64,000 bases of DNA from Bacteroidales bacterium (GCA_029218425.1 JAQXRH010000030.1:25375-89374), one strand, 5' to 3'; positions 46,329-55,275 are shown, numbered from the stretch's first letter. Notes: a model not told the origin generated them from the sequence alone. Program-made: numbers and translations.

Positions 46329-46782
46329 CTGCCCAAGCCAAATAAACATTCCCCCAATAGACTAACGGATACTGCAACACTCAAGCGACGCAACGAACTT
46401 GTAGGGACGCGATTCAATGCTATTTACTTAAGCATTGGAGTGGCGGTGATGCCGCAGGCATCATCTATATGATTAACCCGGTCATGGCGCGAAGCGCCTT
46501 GGCCGGGACGAGTCGCATCACGCTGCATGATGTTGCCGTAGGCATCATCAATCCGCCTCATATCAGGAGAGATTGACGATGCCTGCGGCAACGTCTCATG
46601 CCCGCACATTGACCCGGCCAAGGCGCTTTCGCGCCATGACCGGGTTAATCATATAGATGATGCCTACGGCATAGTCAATAACATCGTATGCGGCATCCCC
46701 GTTCATCATAATCCTCCGAACCCAGATTAAGTAAACGGCCATACAAATTGCTGCGACTTTTGACCGCTGATTATAGTTTTCG
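46329..46782. other. Gene-free stretch dominated by a foldback element
   Basis: 454 bp between the beta-rich protein and the nucleoside phosphorylase stop. 46414-46735 is the foldback repeat described separately. 46329-46413 and 46736-46782 show no further feature, except GTAGGGACGCGATTCA at 46402-46417, which resembles one half of a common bacterial palindromic repeat. Confidence 0.75.
46414..46735. repeat. Nested inverted-repeat (foldback, MITE-like) element
   Basis: Outer 9-bp inverted repeats TTTACTTAA (46423-46431) and TTAAGTAAA (46727-46735). Inside, 46451-46507 is the near-perfect reverse complement of 46613-46670 (one substitution, one single-base indel over about 57 bp). Within the 105-bp spacer a second pair, 46532-46553 with 46571-46592, pairs over 22 bp with two differences. 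The arms share the word GCCGyAGGCATC. No transposase is encoded. Confidence 0.85.
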
Positions 46783-47658
46783 TCAGATACGGTCAAGCAC
46801 CGTTCCGATCAAGTCGTGTATGCCGTTCTTATAGTTGGGGTTGGAATCATTGTTCATGCGGTTGGCAATGATTGAACATACGGTCATCGCCTTGTGTCCC
46901 ATCAGTTTTCCAAGGCCCTGGAGCGGCGCGCTTTCCATTTCGTAGTTGGTGACTTTGCGACCATTGAAGCGGAATTCCTCAATCGAGCGGTTGAGCCCGG
47001 GATTGGCAAGAGCTAAGCGCAGTTCGCGGCCTTGCGGACCGTAGAAGCCAACTGCCGAGATGGTATTGCCCTTTACCATGTCGTCTTTGCCGATGCGTGC
47101 CACGAGTTCGGGGTCGGCATCCACGACGTAGGGGCGCGCCCACAAGGGGTTCCAGTCGGTTTGCTCACAGAATGCGTTTTCGAAGTCTAAGTCGGCCACT
47201 TCATTACGTCCGGCATAGTAGTTGAGCACGCCGTCAAAGCCTATCGACTTTTCGGCGATGACCGGTGTGCCCAGAAGCAATTCGGGCTGCAGTGCGCCTG
47301 ATGTTCCTATCCTCACCATGGTGAGCTGGCGGTGGGTGTCCTTTACTTCGCGCGTGGAGAAGTCGATATTGGCCAGGGCGTCGAGCTCGTTGATTACGAT
47401 ATCGATATTGTCGGGCCCGATACCGTGGCTGATACACATTATCGGTTTGCCGGCATACGTGCCGCCTATGGTGCGAAATTCGCGCGACTGCACTTCAAAA
47501 GTGCGAGAATCGAAAAACGATGCAACCATTTCCACTCTACCCGGGTCGCCTACCATGATTATACGGTCGGTGAGCTGTTCGGGCAATAAATGGATGTGAA
47601 ATGCCGACCCGTCGGGGTTGATTATAAATTCGGATGGAGGGATAATTCTCTTTGTCAT
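46783..47658 (-). CDS. Nucleoside phosphorylase, uridine-phosphorylase type
   Basis: A 291-residue member of the PNP/UDP family (nucleoside phosphorylase-I). The phosphate-binding loop MVGDPGRVEMVASFF, the middle motif VRIGTSGALQPELLLGTPVIAEKSIGFDG and the ribose-binding NYEMESAPL are all present. These enzymes cleave nucleosides with phosphate to base and ribose-1-phosphate in salvage. The EMES motif and length favour uridine phosphorylase, but base preference needs assay. A -7 box TATATTTG is at 47691-47684 on the minus strand. Confidence 0.85.
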   Translation of the reverse strand: MTKRIIPPSEFIINPDGSAFHIHLLPEQLTDRIIMVGDPGRVEMVASFFDSRTFEVQSREFRTIGGTYAGKPIMCISHGIGPDNIDIVINELDALANIDFSTREVKDTHRQLTMVRIGTSGALQPELLLGTPVIAEKSIGFDGVLNYYAGRNEVADLDFENAFCEQTDWNPLWARPYVVDADPELVARIGKDDMVKGNTISAVGFYGPQGRELRLALANPGLNRSIEEFRFNGRKVTNYEMESAPLQGLGKLMGHKAMTVCSIIANRMNNDSNPNYKNGIHDLIGTVLDRI

Positions 47659-47736
47659 AAGGTATAGATTTATAAAGTAATAACAAATATAGTAAATGAA
47701 ATGTTTTATAATAAGGGGGGATGTTGGAGTGATAGG

Positions 47737-48864
47737 CTAAGCAAGGCGATAGGCGCCTCCGGGGAAGTTGATCACTACGCCTTTAAATTCGAGGTTCACC
47801 ATCAACGGCATCAGGCGCGACATCGCAATACCGGTTTCCACCGATATCGTATTTATACGGGCGTCGCCTTTGGCTTGAAGGTATTCCACAACGATATTTT
47901 CATCAGGGCTGAGCGATGGGAAAAGGCTCTTCTGTTGGCCTTCAGTGGCGACAGCCTCCCAGCCCATCACGTCAATCAAGTCGTCAACGCTGGTGATGAG
48001 GTGCGCCACATTGGTGGAAATCAACTTATTACAGCCTTGGCTATAGAGGTCGGAGGTACGTCCCGGAAGGGCGAAGACGTCGCGTGAATATTCTGAAGCA
48101 ATACGAGCGGTGGTCAAAGCGCCCCCTTTCGAAGCCGACTCTACCACAATGAGACATTCCGCCATGCCGGCGACTATGCGGTTGCGAGCCAAGAAGTTAC
48201 CCTTATGCACCGGCGCGTCGTGCAGATACTCGGTGAGCACCATTCCGCCCGATTTCACCATCCGTGCCGCATCGCTACGGTGGCTCGACGGATAGAGAGT
48301 GCTCAACCCATGCGCCACGACACCTATCGTCGGCACTCCCGCCGACAAGGCTGCCCTATGTGCCGCAATATCTATACCGTAGGCTAAACCGCTCACTACC
48401 ACCACATTGCCCACCCTTTCGGCAAGTCCCGACACCAGTTTGTTGACGAAATCCACGCCATAGGCCGTGGCGTGCCGCGTGCCCACTATACTAACTATAT
48501 GACTGCGCGATAAGTCGCAGTCGCCAAGGCCATAAAGCATCAACGGCGCGTCGCTGCATTGCTGCAATAGCTGTGGATAGCTTTCGTCGGTAAAATATAG
48601 TTCGCTGATATGGTTGATATCGTCATATACGGCCTCATTCTCGGCCAAAGCAAGCAACTTGTCGCGGTACTCGCGTTCGAAGAGCGGCGACTTAGTGCCC
48701 ATGACAGTCTGCAGCTGCACCGCCGTGGCATTGAAGAAATCGGCTTCGGTGTGCATACGCTGCAATATGGCTCCACCCGTGACGGGGTTGACACCGCGTA
48801 TCATGGAGAACGCAAGCCTGTAGCAGCGTTCTTTAAAATCAATATTGCGATGTGCGATAGCCAT
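47737..48864 (-). CDS. dprA: DNA processing protein DprA
   Basis: A 375-residue protein with the extended Rossmann fold of DprA/Smf: VSIVGTRHATAYG, VVSGLAYGIDIAAHRAAL, and the ssDNA-binding region NRIVAGMAECLIVVESASKGGALTTARIASEYSRDV. An N-terminal helical segment (about 1-85, with PVTGGAILQR) and a C-terminal winged-helix (about 310-375) complete the usual set. DprA loads RecA on incoming ssDNA during transformation, although in many non-competent bacteria it is kept with unknown role. It is followed by the nucleoside phosphorylase after 78 bp. Confidence 0.93.
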   Translation of the reverse strand: MAIAHRNIDFKERCYRLAFSMIRGVNPVTGGAILQRMHTEADFFNATAVQLQTVMGTKSPLFEREYRDKLLALAENEAVYDDINHISELYFTDESYPQLLQQCSDAPLMLYGLGDCDLSRSHIVSIVGTRHATAYGVDFVNKLVSGLAERVGNVVVVSGLAYGIDIAAHRAALSAGVPTIGVVAHGLSTLYPSSHRSDAARMVKSGGMVLTEYLHDAPVHKGNFLARNRIVAGMAECLIVVESASKGGALTTARIASEYSRDVFALPGRTSDLYSQGCNKLISTNVAHLITSVDDLIDVMGWEAVATEGQQKSLFPSLSPDENIVVEYLQAKGDARINTISVETGIAMSRLMPLMVNLEFKGVVINFPGGAYRLA

Positions 48865-48903
48865 TATACTAATAATCAGCGGATTAATACGATAATTACA
48901 ACA

Positions 48904-49308
48904 TTATAGATACTTTTCGAAAGCCTTGGCGAGGACATCGCCGCGGCTTAAGCGTCCGTTTTCCAATGCCACGACCGACACCACGGCTTTAACTACCGGT
49001 TCGCCTCGCTGATTGTAGATGTCCTGATGGAACACAAAGCGCGGGCCTTTGCGGGTCAAGTTAAGGCAGCTCGTCATCCTATCGCCCGACACCAACGAAG
49101 TGATATAGTCAATCTCCACCCTGTTGAGCACCGGGATGATGCCGCTACGGCGCATATCGTCGAACGACATGCCCGTTGTCTTGCAAAATTCATGGCGGGT
49201 CCACTCCAAATAATGCAAATAATTGGCGTTGTTCACAATACCTTCAGAGTCAAGCTCGTAGTCTCTGACATCAATTTCTATGCTGTAGATATAGTCTTCT
49301 TTTTTCAT
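48904..49308 (-). CDS. Acyl-CoA thioesterase, hotdog fold (YbgC/4HBT type)
   Basis: 134 residues from the ATG at 49308 (an in-frame extension overlaps the promoter). The single hotdog domain has the YbgC-like signature RDYELDSEGIVNNANYLHYLEWTRHEF, in which the Asp of ELDSEG is at the catalytic position, followed by a central strand IDYITSLVSGDRMT. Such enzymes hydrolyse acyl-CoA esters; physiological substrate unknown. It may be co-transcribed with dprA (39 bp). The promoter -7 box ends about 10 bases from the ATG. Confidence 0.83.
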   Translation of the reverse strand: MKKEDYIYSIEIDVRDYELDSEGIVNNANYLHYLEWTRHEFCKTTGMSFDDMRRSGIIPVLNRVEIDYITSLVSGDRMTSCLNLTRKGPRFVFHQDIYNQRGEPVVKAVVSVVALENGRLSRGDVLAKAFEKYL

Positions 49309-49317
49309 ACTTAATTT

Positions 49318-49348
49318 CAAATTTAGCACAAAAATCTGTCAGTACAAA
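49318..49348 (-). promoter_or_regulatory. Promoter of the thioesterase-dprA genes
   Basis: Minus strand TTTG (49348-49345), 19 bases, TAAATTTG (49325-49318). With a start point about 7 bases downstream, the leader before the ATG at 49308 would be only a few bases. Confidence 0.75.
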
Positions 49349-49360
49349 AAAAATTGCAAT

Positions 49361-49368
49361 TATCTTTG
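49361..49368 (+). promoter_or_regulatory. Candidate -7 element for the secreted Ntn hydrolase
   Basis: TATCTTTG, 37 bp before the ATG at 49406. Confidence 0.55.
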
Positions 49369-49405
49369 CAAAACAATTCGGAAAACCACTTTGCCCAGCC
49401 AATAT

Positions 49406-50458
49406 ATGATACGCCATATCCTCATCTTTAGCCTGATGGCCATTTCGTATGCCAGCGCCATGGCCTGCACGTCGGCAATAATATCGGGGAGCCTCACTCG
49501 CGATGGCCGCCCTATATTGTGGAAGAACCGCGACACGTCTCACTTCGTCAACTATGTGGCGAGCAAACAGGCCACCGACAGCACACATGCATACGTGGCA
49601 CTCTACAACAGCGAGGATACCGAAGCGCGCGAAGCCTGGATAGGCTATAACGATGCGGGATTTGCCATAATGAACACGGCATCCTACAATCTGCAACACC
49701 CCGCCGATGATTGGAAAGACCGCGAAGGGCTTATCATGTCGGAGGCCCTGGCCCGGTGCGCCACCGTAGACGACTTCCGCGACCTCCTCCTCTCGCTGCC
49801 CAAGCCACTCGGCGTTGAAGCCAACTTCGGCGTTATCGACGCCTACGGCAATGGCGGATTTTTTGAAACCGATGATTTAAATTTTACATTCTATCAGCTT
49901 GATAATGAAAACCCTATAATCATACGCACCAACTTCTCAGTAAGCGGTGGCGAAGGCGGGTTAGGACAGGTGCGCTACGTCAACGCGTGCACCCTCTTAG
50001 CGCCGCATATCATCAACGGCGACATTACGCCCGAGCTGCTCACCGACCACCTTTCGCGTTCATTCTACTACTCTCCCGACTGCACCGACAAATCGACAGC
50101 GCCCACCGTCGTCGACAAAGATTTCATACCACGCCGTTCCACCTCGGCAAGCATCGCCATCGAAGGGGTCAGCACCCCCGACAAAGCCGGCGAAATGGTA
50201 ATGTGGACCCTTATGGGCTACCCGCCCTGCGGCGTAACGCAAGCCGTCACCATCGACCACATTCCCGCCGACTTGCTCCCCGACAGCCTCGGGGGATGCA
50301 AGGCATCGCGCGAGGCGCAAAAGCTGAAGGACTCGTTCTTCTTCAAGCGCAAAGGGTCATGGCGCATCAAAATGCCTGATTTGCAAAAGGTTTCAAACGA
50401 AAATAAAAGCAAAAGTTTAATAAATTACCGCCTGTACCGCGCCTCAAAAAAGCAGTAG
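49406..50458 (+). CDS. Secreted N-terminal-nucleophile amidohydrolase (C45/choloylglycine hydrolase-like)
   Basis: 350 residues from the ATG at 49406. A signal peptide (residues 1-20, ISYASAMA) ends directly before Cys21 in CTSAIISGSLTRDGRPILWKNRD, the N-terminal pattern of cysteine Ntn hydrolases (acyl transferase C45, penicillin V acylase, bile salt hydrolase). Signal cleavage would expose Cys21 as nucleophile. Other conserved parts are GYNDAGFAIMNTASYN and GNGGFFETDD. It should cleave an amide bond of an N-acyl or peptide-like substrate in the periplasm; the substrate (bile acid, N-acyl amine, dipeptide) is undetermined. Confidence 0.75.
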   Translation: MIRHILIFSLMAISYASAMACTSAIISGSLTRDGRPILWKNRDTSHFVNYVASKQATDSTHAYVALYNSEDTEAREAWIGYNDAGFAIMNTASYNLQHPADDWKDREGLIMSEALARCATVDDFRDLLLSLPKPLGVEANFGVIDAYGNGGFFETDDLNFTFYQLDNENPIIIRTNFSVSGGEGGLGQVRYVNACTLLAPHIINGDITPELLTDHLSRSFYYSPDCTDKSTAPTVVDKDFIPRRSTSASIAIEGVSTPDKAGEMVMWTLMGYPPCGVTQAVTIDHIPADLLPDSLGGCKASREAQKLKDSFFFKRKGSWRIKMPDLQKVSNENKSKSLINYRLYRASKKQ

Positions 50459-50549
50459 CTACACCTTCCGGGACGCCTCTCCAGCAACCGGGCTTCGCCC
50501 TCCCCTATGGCCAAAGCTCAGCGCCCCACCGCCATAGACGAATTGGCAG

Positions 50550-50703
50550 ATTGGGAATTGGGAAACAGGAATTGGAAACAGGGAACAGTAAGCGAACAGT
50601 AATCAACAAAACAAGGAACAGGAAACAGGGATTGGGAATTGGAGACAGGAAACAATAAGCAAACAGTGATCAACAAAACAGCAAACAAGAAAACAAACAG
50701 CAA
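50550..50703. repeat. Purine- and CA-rich degenerate tandem repeat before DUF486
   Basis: Two imperfect copies (period about 67-81 bp) of a block with GGAAACAGG, AACAGTAAGC and GATCAACAAAACA-type words (for example 50574-50614 versus 50641-50680), plus shorter internal repeats of GGAATTGG. Few T are present. The block reaches the ATG of the DUF486 gene. Confidence 0.7.
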
Positions 50704-51102
50704 ATGATACTACCAATAATCCATCTGAGCATCTCTCCAGCCATTCTCACCATCGTATTGCTCGTGGTGTCAAACGTATTCATGACATTGGCATGGTACG
50801 GCCATCTCAAATTAGGCCAAGCCGGCATTTCCACCAACTGGCCATTAATATTAGTAATCCTATTCTCCTGGGGCATAGCGTTGCTCGAATACATGTGCCA
50901 AGTGCCCGCCAACCGCATCGGCTTCGAAGGCAACGGCGGACCATACTCGCTCATGCAGCTGAAAGTGATGCAGGAGGTAATCACACTGGTGGTGTTCGTC
51001 ATCTTCTGTTCGTTCGCCTTCCAGGGCTTTGAAATACGTTGGAACCACTATTTGGCGTTCGCCCTGCTTATCGGCGCCGTCTATTTGGTGTTTATGAAAT
51101 AA
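50704..51102 (+). CDS. DMT-superfamily membrane protein, DUF486
   Basis: A 132-residue protein with four membrane helices (about 10-30, 45-65, 88-107, 112-130). The sequence ILTIVLLVVSNVFMTLAWYGHLK and the loop YMCQVPANRIGFEGNGGPYSLMQLKVMQEVITL are the hallmark of the DUF486 family. Function unknown; resemblance to small multidrug-resistance helices suggests a transporter-like dimer, which is inference. It is followed 40 bp later by the M3 peptidase. Confidence 0.88.
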   Translation: MILPIIHLSISPAILTIVLLVVSNVFMTLAWYGHLKLGQAGISTNWPLILVILFSWGIALLEYMCQVPANRIGFEGNGGPYSLMQLKVMQEVITLVVFVIFCSFAFQGFEIRWNHYLAFALLIGAVYLVFMK

Positions 51103-51142
51103 TTGAGTAAATTTGTACCTAATTTTTTGAATACCTCACAAT

Positions 51143-53260
51143 ATGAAAAAACTGTTATTATCACTTTCTTTATTAATATCCGTGACAGCAATGGCTGAAA
51201 ATACACTACTCAGGGAGTTTGACACTCCTTACGGGACCATACCATTTGACAAGATCGACAATTCGCAGTACGAAGAAGCCATCGATGCCGGCATCGCCAA
51301 GTCGCTCCAAGGCATCGAAGTAATATGCAACCAGCGCTCTATGCCCGACTTCGACAATACCATCGTGGCACTTGAACGTAACGGCAAAGAGCTCGAACGC
51401 ACGCTAGCCGTATTCTTCAATCTGCTGAGCGCCGATTCCGATGACGAGATGATGGAAATATCGCTCCGCGTATCGCCCAAGCTAAGCGACTACTCCACCA
51501 GCATCGCACTCAACGAACGATTGTGGCAGCGCATCAAAGACGTATATGACAACCGCGCCAAATTCAATCTCACCACAGAGCAGGAAATGCTTCTGCAAAC
51601 CACCTACGACTCCTTCGCCCTCAACGGAGCCAACCTTCAAGGCGACGACCGCGAAAAATACCGCGCCCTTTCGGCCGAGCTTTCAGAGCTCACCACCCGA
51701 TTTGGCCAGAACGTGCTTAAAGAGCTGAACACCTACGAGATATGGCTCGGCAAAGACGACCTCGCCGGGCTCCCCGACGATATTGTAGCCCAGGCGGCCG
51801 CCGATGCCAAAGAGAAAGGACGCGATGGTGAATACCTCTTCACCCTCCAGCAGCCCACCTATATGGCATTCCTCAAATACTCCGACCGTGCCGACCTCCG
51901 CGAAAAATTCTACCGGCTCTACAACTCGCGCAACACCAAGGGGGAATATTCCAACGTGGAAAACATGAAGCGCATCGCCGAGCTGCGCCGCCAGATTGCC
52001 AACCTGCTGGGCAGCGAGACATTTGCCGAACATCACCTCAAACGCACCATGGCCGAGACGCCCGCCAACGTGTATGACTTGCTCAACCGCCTACGCGACG
52101 CCTACATGCCCGCCCTTCACAGAGAGATGGACGAAATCGCCCGCTATGCATCAGAAATTGAAGGACATACGGTGACCATCAAGCCGTGGGATTACAGCTA
52201 TTACGCCAACAAGCTCAAGAATGCCAAATACTCCTACGACGAAGAGGAGCTTCGCCCCTACTTCCCCTTGGACAACGTAATCAATGGCGTGTTCGGGCTC
52301 GCCACCAAGCTCTACGGCATCACATTCACCCCCAACGACAGCATCCAGGTATACCATCCCGATGTCAAGGCCTACGAAGTGCGCAACCCCGACGGGTCGC
52401 TCGTAGGCATCCTCTACACAGACTTCTTCCCGCGCGCGTCGAAACGTCCCGGAGCGTGGATGACCTCCTTCCGCGAGCAATATGTCGACGCCGATGGGGT
52501 CAACGTGCGCCCCTTGGTGTCAATAGTGATGAATTTCACAAAACCGACCCCCGAAAAGCCGTCGCTCCTCACCCCCTACGAAGTAGAGACATTCCTCCAC
52601 GAGTTCGGCCACGCCCTCCACGGGCTCCTCGCCAATGCCAACTATGCATCGCTTTCCGGCACTAACGTGTACCACGACTTCGTAGAGCTGCCGTCGCAAT
52701 TCAACGAGAACTACCTCACCGAAAAAGAATTCCTCGACGGATTTGCCCGCCACTATCTCACCGGCGAAGCCATACCGCAGCACCTCGTCGACAAGCTCAT
52801 ACGCTCGTCGCAATTCGGTGCCGCCTACTCCTGCATACGCCAGCTCGGCTTCGGCTACACCGACATGGCTTGGCACGACACCAAGCAGCCAATCAACGAT
52901 GCAGTAGCGCTCGAGCGTAGCGCCACAGAGCAAGTCAAAGTGTTCGAGCCTATCGACGACATGATATTCTCCCCCACTTTCTCGCACATATTCGCGGGCG
53001 GTTACGCTGCCGGATATTACGGATACAAATGGGCCGAAGTGCTCGATGCCGACGCTTTTGCCAAATTCAAGGAGAACGGCATATTTGACCGCAAGACAGC
53101 CGACGAATTCCGCAACAACATCCTCACTCGCGGCGGCACCGACCATCCCGCCAAGCTCTATCGCCAATTCCGCGGCCAAGACCCCACTATCGATGCCTTG
53201 CTCATACGCGACGGCATCAAAGAAGCTCCCGAGGTCAAAGCCAAAATCGACAAAGACTGA
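51143..53260 (+). CDS. M3 family metallopeptidase (peptidyl-dipeptidase Dcp-like)
   Basis: A 705-residue zinc peptidase with signal peptide (KKLLLSLSLLISVTAMA). The thimet-type zinc motif HEFGHALHG starts at His486, with the third ligand Glu expected in FVELPSQFNENY. Upstream the substrate-binding region LYTDFFPRASKRPGAWMTSF is intact. The length matches Dcp, which removes C-terminal dipeptides; the signal peptide places it in the periplasm. Oligopeptidase A activity is an alternative. Confidence 0.9.
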   Translation: MKKLLLSLSLLISVTAMAENTLLREFDTPYGTIPFDKIDNSQYEEAIDAGIAKSLQGIEVICNQRSMPDFDNTIVALERNGKELERTLAVFFNLLSADSDDEMMEISLRVSPKLSDYSTSIALNERLWQRIKDVYDNRAKFNLTTEQEMLLQTTYDSFALNGANLQGDDREKYRALSAELSELTTRFGQNVLKELNTYEIWLGKDDLAGLPDDIVAQAAADAKEKGRDGEYLFTLQQPTYMAFLKYSDRADLREKFYRLYNSRNTKGEYSNVENMKRIAELRRQIANLLGSETFAEHHLKRTMAETPANVYDLLNRLRDAYMPALHREMDEIARYASEIEGHTVTIKPWDYSYYANKLKNAKYSYDEEELRPYFPLDNVINGVFGLATKLYGITFTPNDSIQVYHPDVKAYEVRNPDGSLVGILYTDFFPRASKRPGAWMTSFREQYVDADGVNVRPLVSIVMNFTKPTPEKPSLLTPYEVETFLHEFGHALHGLLANANYASLSGTNVYHDFVELPSQFNENYLTEKEFLDGFARHYLTGEAIPQHLVDKLIRSSQFGAAYSCIRQLGFGYTDMAWHDTKQPINDAVALERSATEQVKVFEPIDDMIFSPTFSHIFAGGYAAGYYGYKWAEVLDADAFAKFKENGIFDRKTADEFRNNILTRGGTDHPAKLYRQFRGQDPTIDALLIRDGIKEAPEVKAKIDKD

Positions 53261-53276
53261 CGATAAAAAACGGTAA

Positions 53277-53308
53277 CAGGGCATACACGCCATAGGCAGT
53301 ATGCCCTG
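53277..53308 (+). terminator. Hairpin after the M3 peptidase gene
   Basis: CAGGGCATAC pairs with GTATGCCCTG (10 bp, 12-base loop); the U-run is weak, so termination is only probable. Confidence 0.6.
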
Positions 53309-53381
53309 ATTGCCTTATAGCATACTACAGCATCGCAACACCCATTCAACACATCATAGCATATCGTTTCTACAGTCAACA

Positions 53382-54461
53382 ATGAGAAGCCCATTTAAGA
53401 CATTAGACAGATACATCATACGCAAATTTCTCGGGACTTATGTCTTCGCCATCGTTCTCATCTTGGCTATCACCGTGATGTTTGATATCAACGAGAAGCT
53501 CGATGCTTTTCTCAAGGCCCCATTCAAGGCCACCATTTGCGATTATTTCATCAACTTTCTCCCCTATTTTGCCAACCAGTTCTCCCCTCTCTTCACATTC
53601 ATCGCCGTAATCTTCTTCACGTCGAAGCTCGCCGGCAACTCCGAAATCATAGCGATGCTGTCAACTGGCATGACATTCCGCCGGCTCACACGGCCCTACC
53701 TTTTCTCAGCCACAGTCATCGCCCTACTCACCTTCATCCTATCGGCCTATATCATACCTCCCGCCAACGTCAAACGTATCGAATACACCAACACCTACGT
53801 CAAGAACAAGCGCGTGGACTATGGGTCAAACATCATGCTCCAGGCATCGCCGGGCGAGATAGCCTTCTTCCAGCGCTACGACAACACTTCCAAGACAGGC
53901 TACAAATTTTCGTTGGAACGCTTTGAAAACAAGAAACTCGTGTCGCGACTCACGGCCCAGACCGTCAAATACGACACGGCCTACAACTGGCAGGTGCGCG
54001 ACTATGTGATACGCGACTTCCAGGGCAACCGTGAACTCATACGCAAAGGCAGCAGCCTCGACACCATCATACCGATACAACCCCGCGACTTCCTCATAGC
54101 CAAAAACGACCACGAGATGCTCACCACGCCCGAGCTTCAGCAATACATCTCACGGCAAAAGGAGCGCGGTGTGGCCAATATCAAATCGTTTGAGATAGAA
54201 CTTGAGCGGCGCTATGCAATGACGGCAGCTGCGTTCATCCTTACAATCATAGGGTTGTCGCTATCGTCGCGCAAAGTGCGCGGCGGCATGGGGGTGAACC
54301 TCGGTCTCGGTCTTGTATTAGCTTTCAGCTACATATTGTTCATGACCGTCACATCGTCATTTGCCGTCTCAGGCATTACATCGGCACGCGTAGCCATGTG
54401 GATACCCAACATCATCTACTCCATCGTCGCTATTATCCTATACCGCAAAGCCGCCAAATAA
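53382..54461 (+). CDS. LptF/LptG family permease (YjgP/YjgQ)
   Basis: 359 residues from the ATG at 53382 (an upstream in-frame extension of 24 codons is rejected). Three membrane helices near the N-terminus (RYIIRKFLGTYVFAIVLILAITVMF; FINFLPYFANQFSPLFTFIAVIFF; RPYLFSATVIALLTFILSAYI), a periplasmic jellyroll of about 150 residues, and three C-terminal helices are the LptF/G layout. These permeases work with the LptB ATPase to move lipopolysaccharide to the periplasmic bridge. LptF versus LptG cannot be decided here. Confidence 0.88.
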   Translation: MRSPFKTLDRYIIRKFLGTYVFAIVLILAITVMFDINEKLDAFLKAPFKATICDYFINFLPYFANQFSPLFTFIAVIFFTSKLAGNSEIIAMLSTGMTFRRLTRPYLFSATVIALLTFILSAYIIPPANVKRIEYTNTYVKNKRVDYGSNIMLQASPGEIAFFQRYDNTSKTGYKFSLERFENKKLVSRLTAQTVKYDTAYNWQVRDYVIRDFQGNRELIRKGSSLDTIIPIQPRDFLIAKNDHEMLTTPELQQYISRQKERGVANIKSFEIELERRYAMTAAAFILTIIGLSLSSRKVRGGMGVNLGLGLVLAFSYILFMTVTSSFAVSGITSARVAMWIPNIIYSIVAIILYRKAAK

Positions 54462-54544
54462 TCCGACGCCCAATAATACGACCAATCCGCAGAACACGAT
54501 ACACCAAGTACCGCTGATACGTATCGGCCCTTGCAACTCCTTGA

Positions 54545-54564
54545 AATGCCTTTGAGAAGGCATT
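54545..54564. terminator. Small bidirectional hairpin between lptF/G and the DUF3791 gene
   Basis: AATGCCTT pairs with AAGGCATT (8 bp, TGAG loop), just beyond the stop of the minus-strand DUF3791 gene and facing the plus-strand permease gene. Confidence 0.6.
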
Positions 54565-54565
54565 A

Positions 54566-54808
54566 TTAATCGGTCAGCCCTCTGATTGTGCCACGCTTCA
54601 ACTCCTGATTAAAGATTTCATATACATACCCGGGGCTTTCGATATACATATCCGTTTTACGCTCGCACAACTTTTCAAAAGTTTCCGAATTATGGAATAA
54701 GAGTAGCGCTTCCTCAAGCCCGATGTTTTTTTCTTTGACAAGCCATTCCACCACCTTGGCCGAAATATACTCAACCAAAAAATCAAAAGTATTATCCTCT
54801 TTATTCAT
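54566..54808 (-). CDS. DUF3791 family protein
   Basis: An 80-residue, mainly helical protein (FLVEYISAKVVEWLVKEKNI then GLEEALLLFHNSETFEKLCE). The pattern matches DUF3791, small proteins that occur next to DUF3990 in gut Firmicutes and Bacteroidetes. Its start overlaps the DUF3990 stop (ATGA, 54808-54805). It resembles the C-terminal half of the XRE protein two genes upstream (shared YI...N...EA...F spacing). Likely part of an antitoxin or toxin-accessory function; no direct evidence. Confidence 0.75.
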   Translation of the reverse strand: MNKEDNTFDFLVEYISAKVVEWLVKEKNIGLEEALLLFHNSETFEKLCERKTDMYIESPGYVYEIFNQELKRGTIRGLTD

Positions 54809-55275
54809 ATTCGTCTAATATATCTTAGCGATCGTTCTGTAGCAAAGAAGTATTGTGAATTGAGCTCTTTATAGATCAATCCGTCGACTAAATCATCCAG
54901 ATTGATAATATCCATTTCATATAGTCCGAACAAACGCGCCATACGATCATCGGCAACCGGCCCGATGACTATATCATAATCATGATTGAAAGCTTCATAC
55001 CTATTTCTGTTTGCCATAACGAACCGAGCCCATTCCTTATCCGGGGCTTTAAACACTTTGACGTTAAGGCCATGGGATATCGCCGACTCCATATCAAACT
55101 CGAACTCAGTAATAGTAGGAATCCCGCCATAACGTTCTGATACTCTTTTGGACCATAAGACCGCTTGCTCAACCAAATGTGTAGTATAAAAGCCTTGGCC
55201 AAAATCTTTAAATCGCTGTCCTTTCGACAAATCTATATTCAGAATAGGGAGATTTGACCCATGATACAGTCTCAT
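54805..55275 (-). CDS. DUF3990 protein, probable ADP-ribosyltransferase-fold toxin
   Basis: 156 residues. Family marks are LYHGSNLPI at the start (His5), GQGFYTT (Tyr30), the strand YDIVIGPVADDRMARL (100-115) and NSQYFFATERSL (Gln141). As I recall, DUF3990 belongs to the ADP-ribosyl superfamily, and the H-Y-(E/Q) series fits an ART-type active site; the catalytic role of Gln141 is inference. It sits between two DUF3791-containing genes with ATGA overlaps on both sides, the usual sign of stoichiometric, co-translated partners. No secretion signal, so it should act inside the cell. Confidence 0.75.
   Translation of the reverse strand: MRLYHGSNLPILNIDLSKGQRFKDFGQGFYTTHLVEQAVLWSKRVSERYGGIPTITEFEFDMESAISHGLNVKVFKAPDKEWARFVMANRNRYEAFNHDYDIVIGPVADDRMARLFGLYEMDIINLDDLVDGLIYKELNSQYFFATERSLRYIRRI

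Noticed and set aside
49406..49470. Lipoprotein assignment for the secreted Ntn hydrolase
   Set aside because: The residues before Cys21 (SAMA) do not fit a lipobox well, and the Cys is in the conserved nucleophile position.
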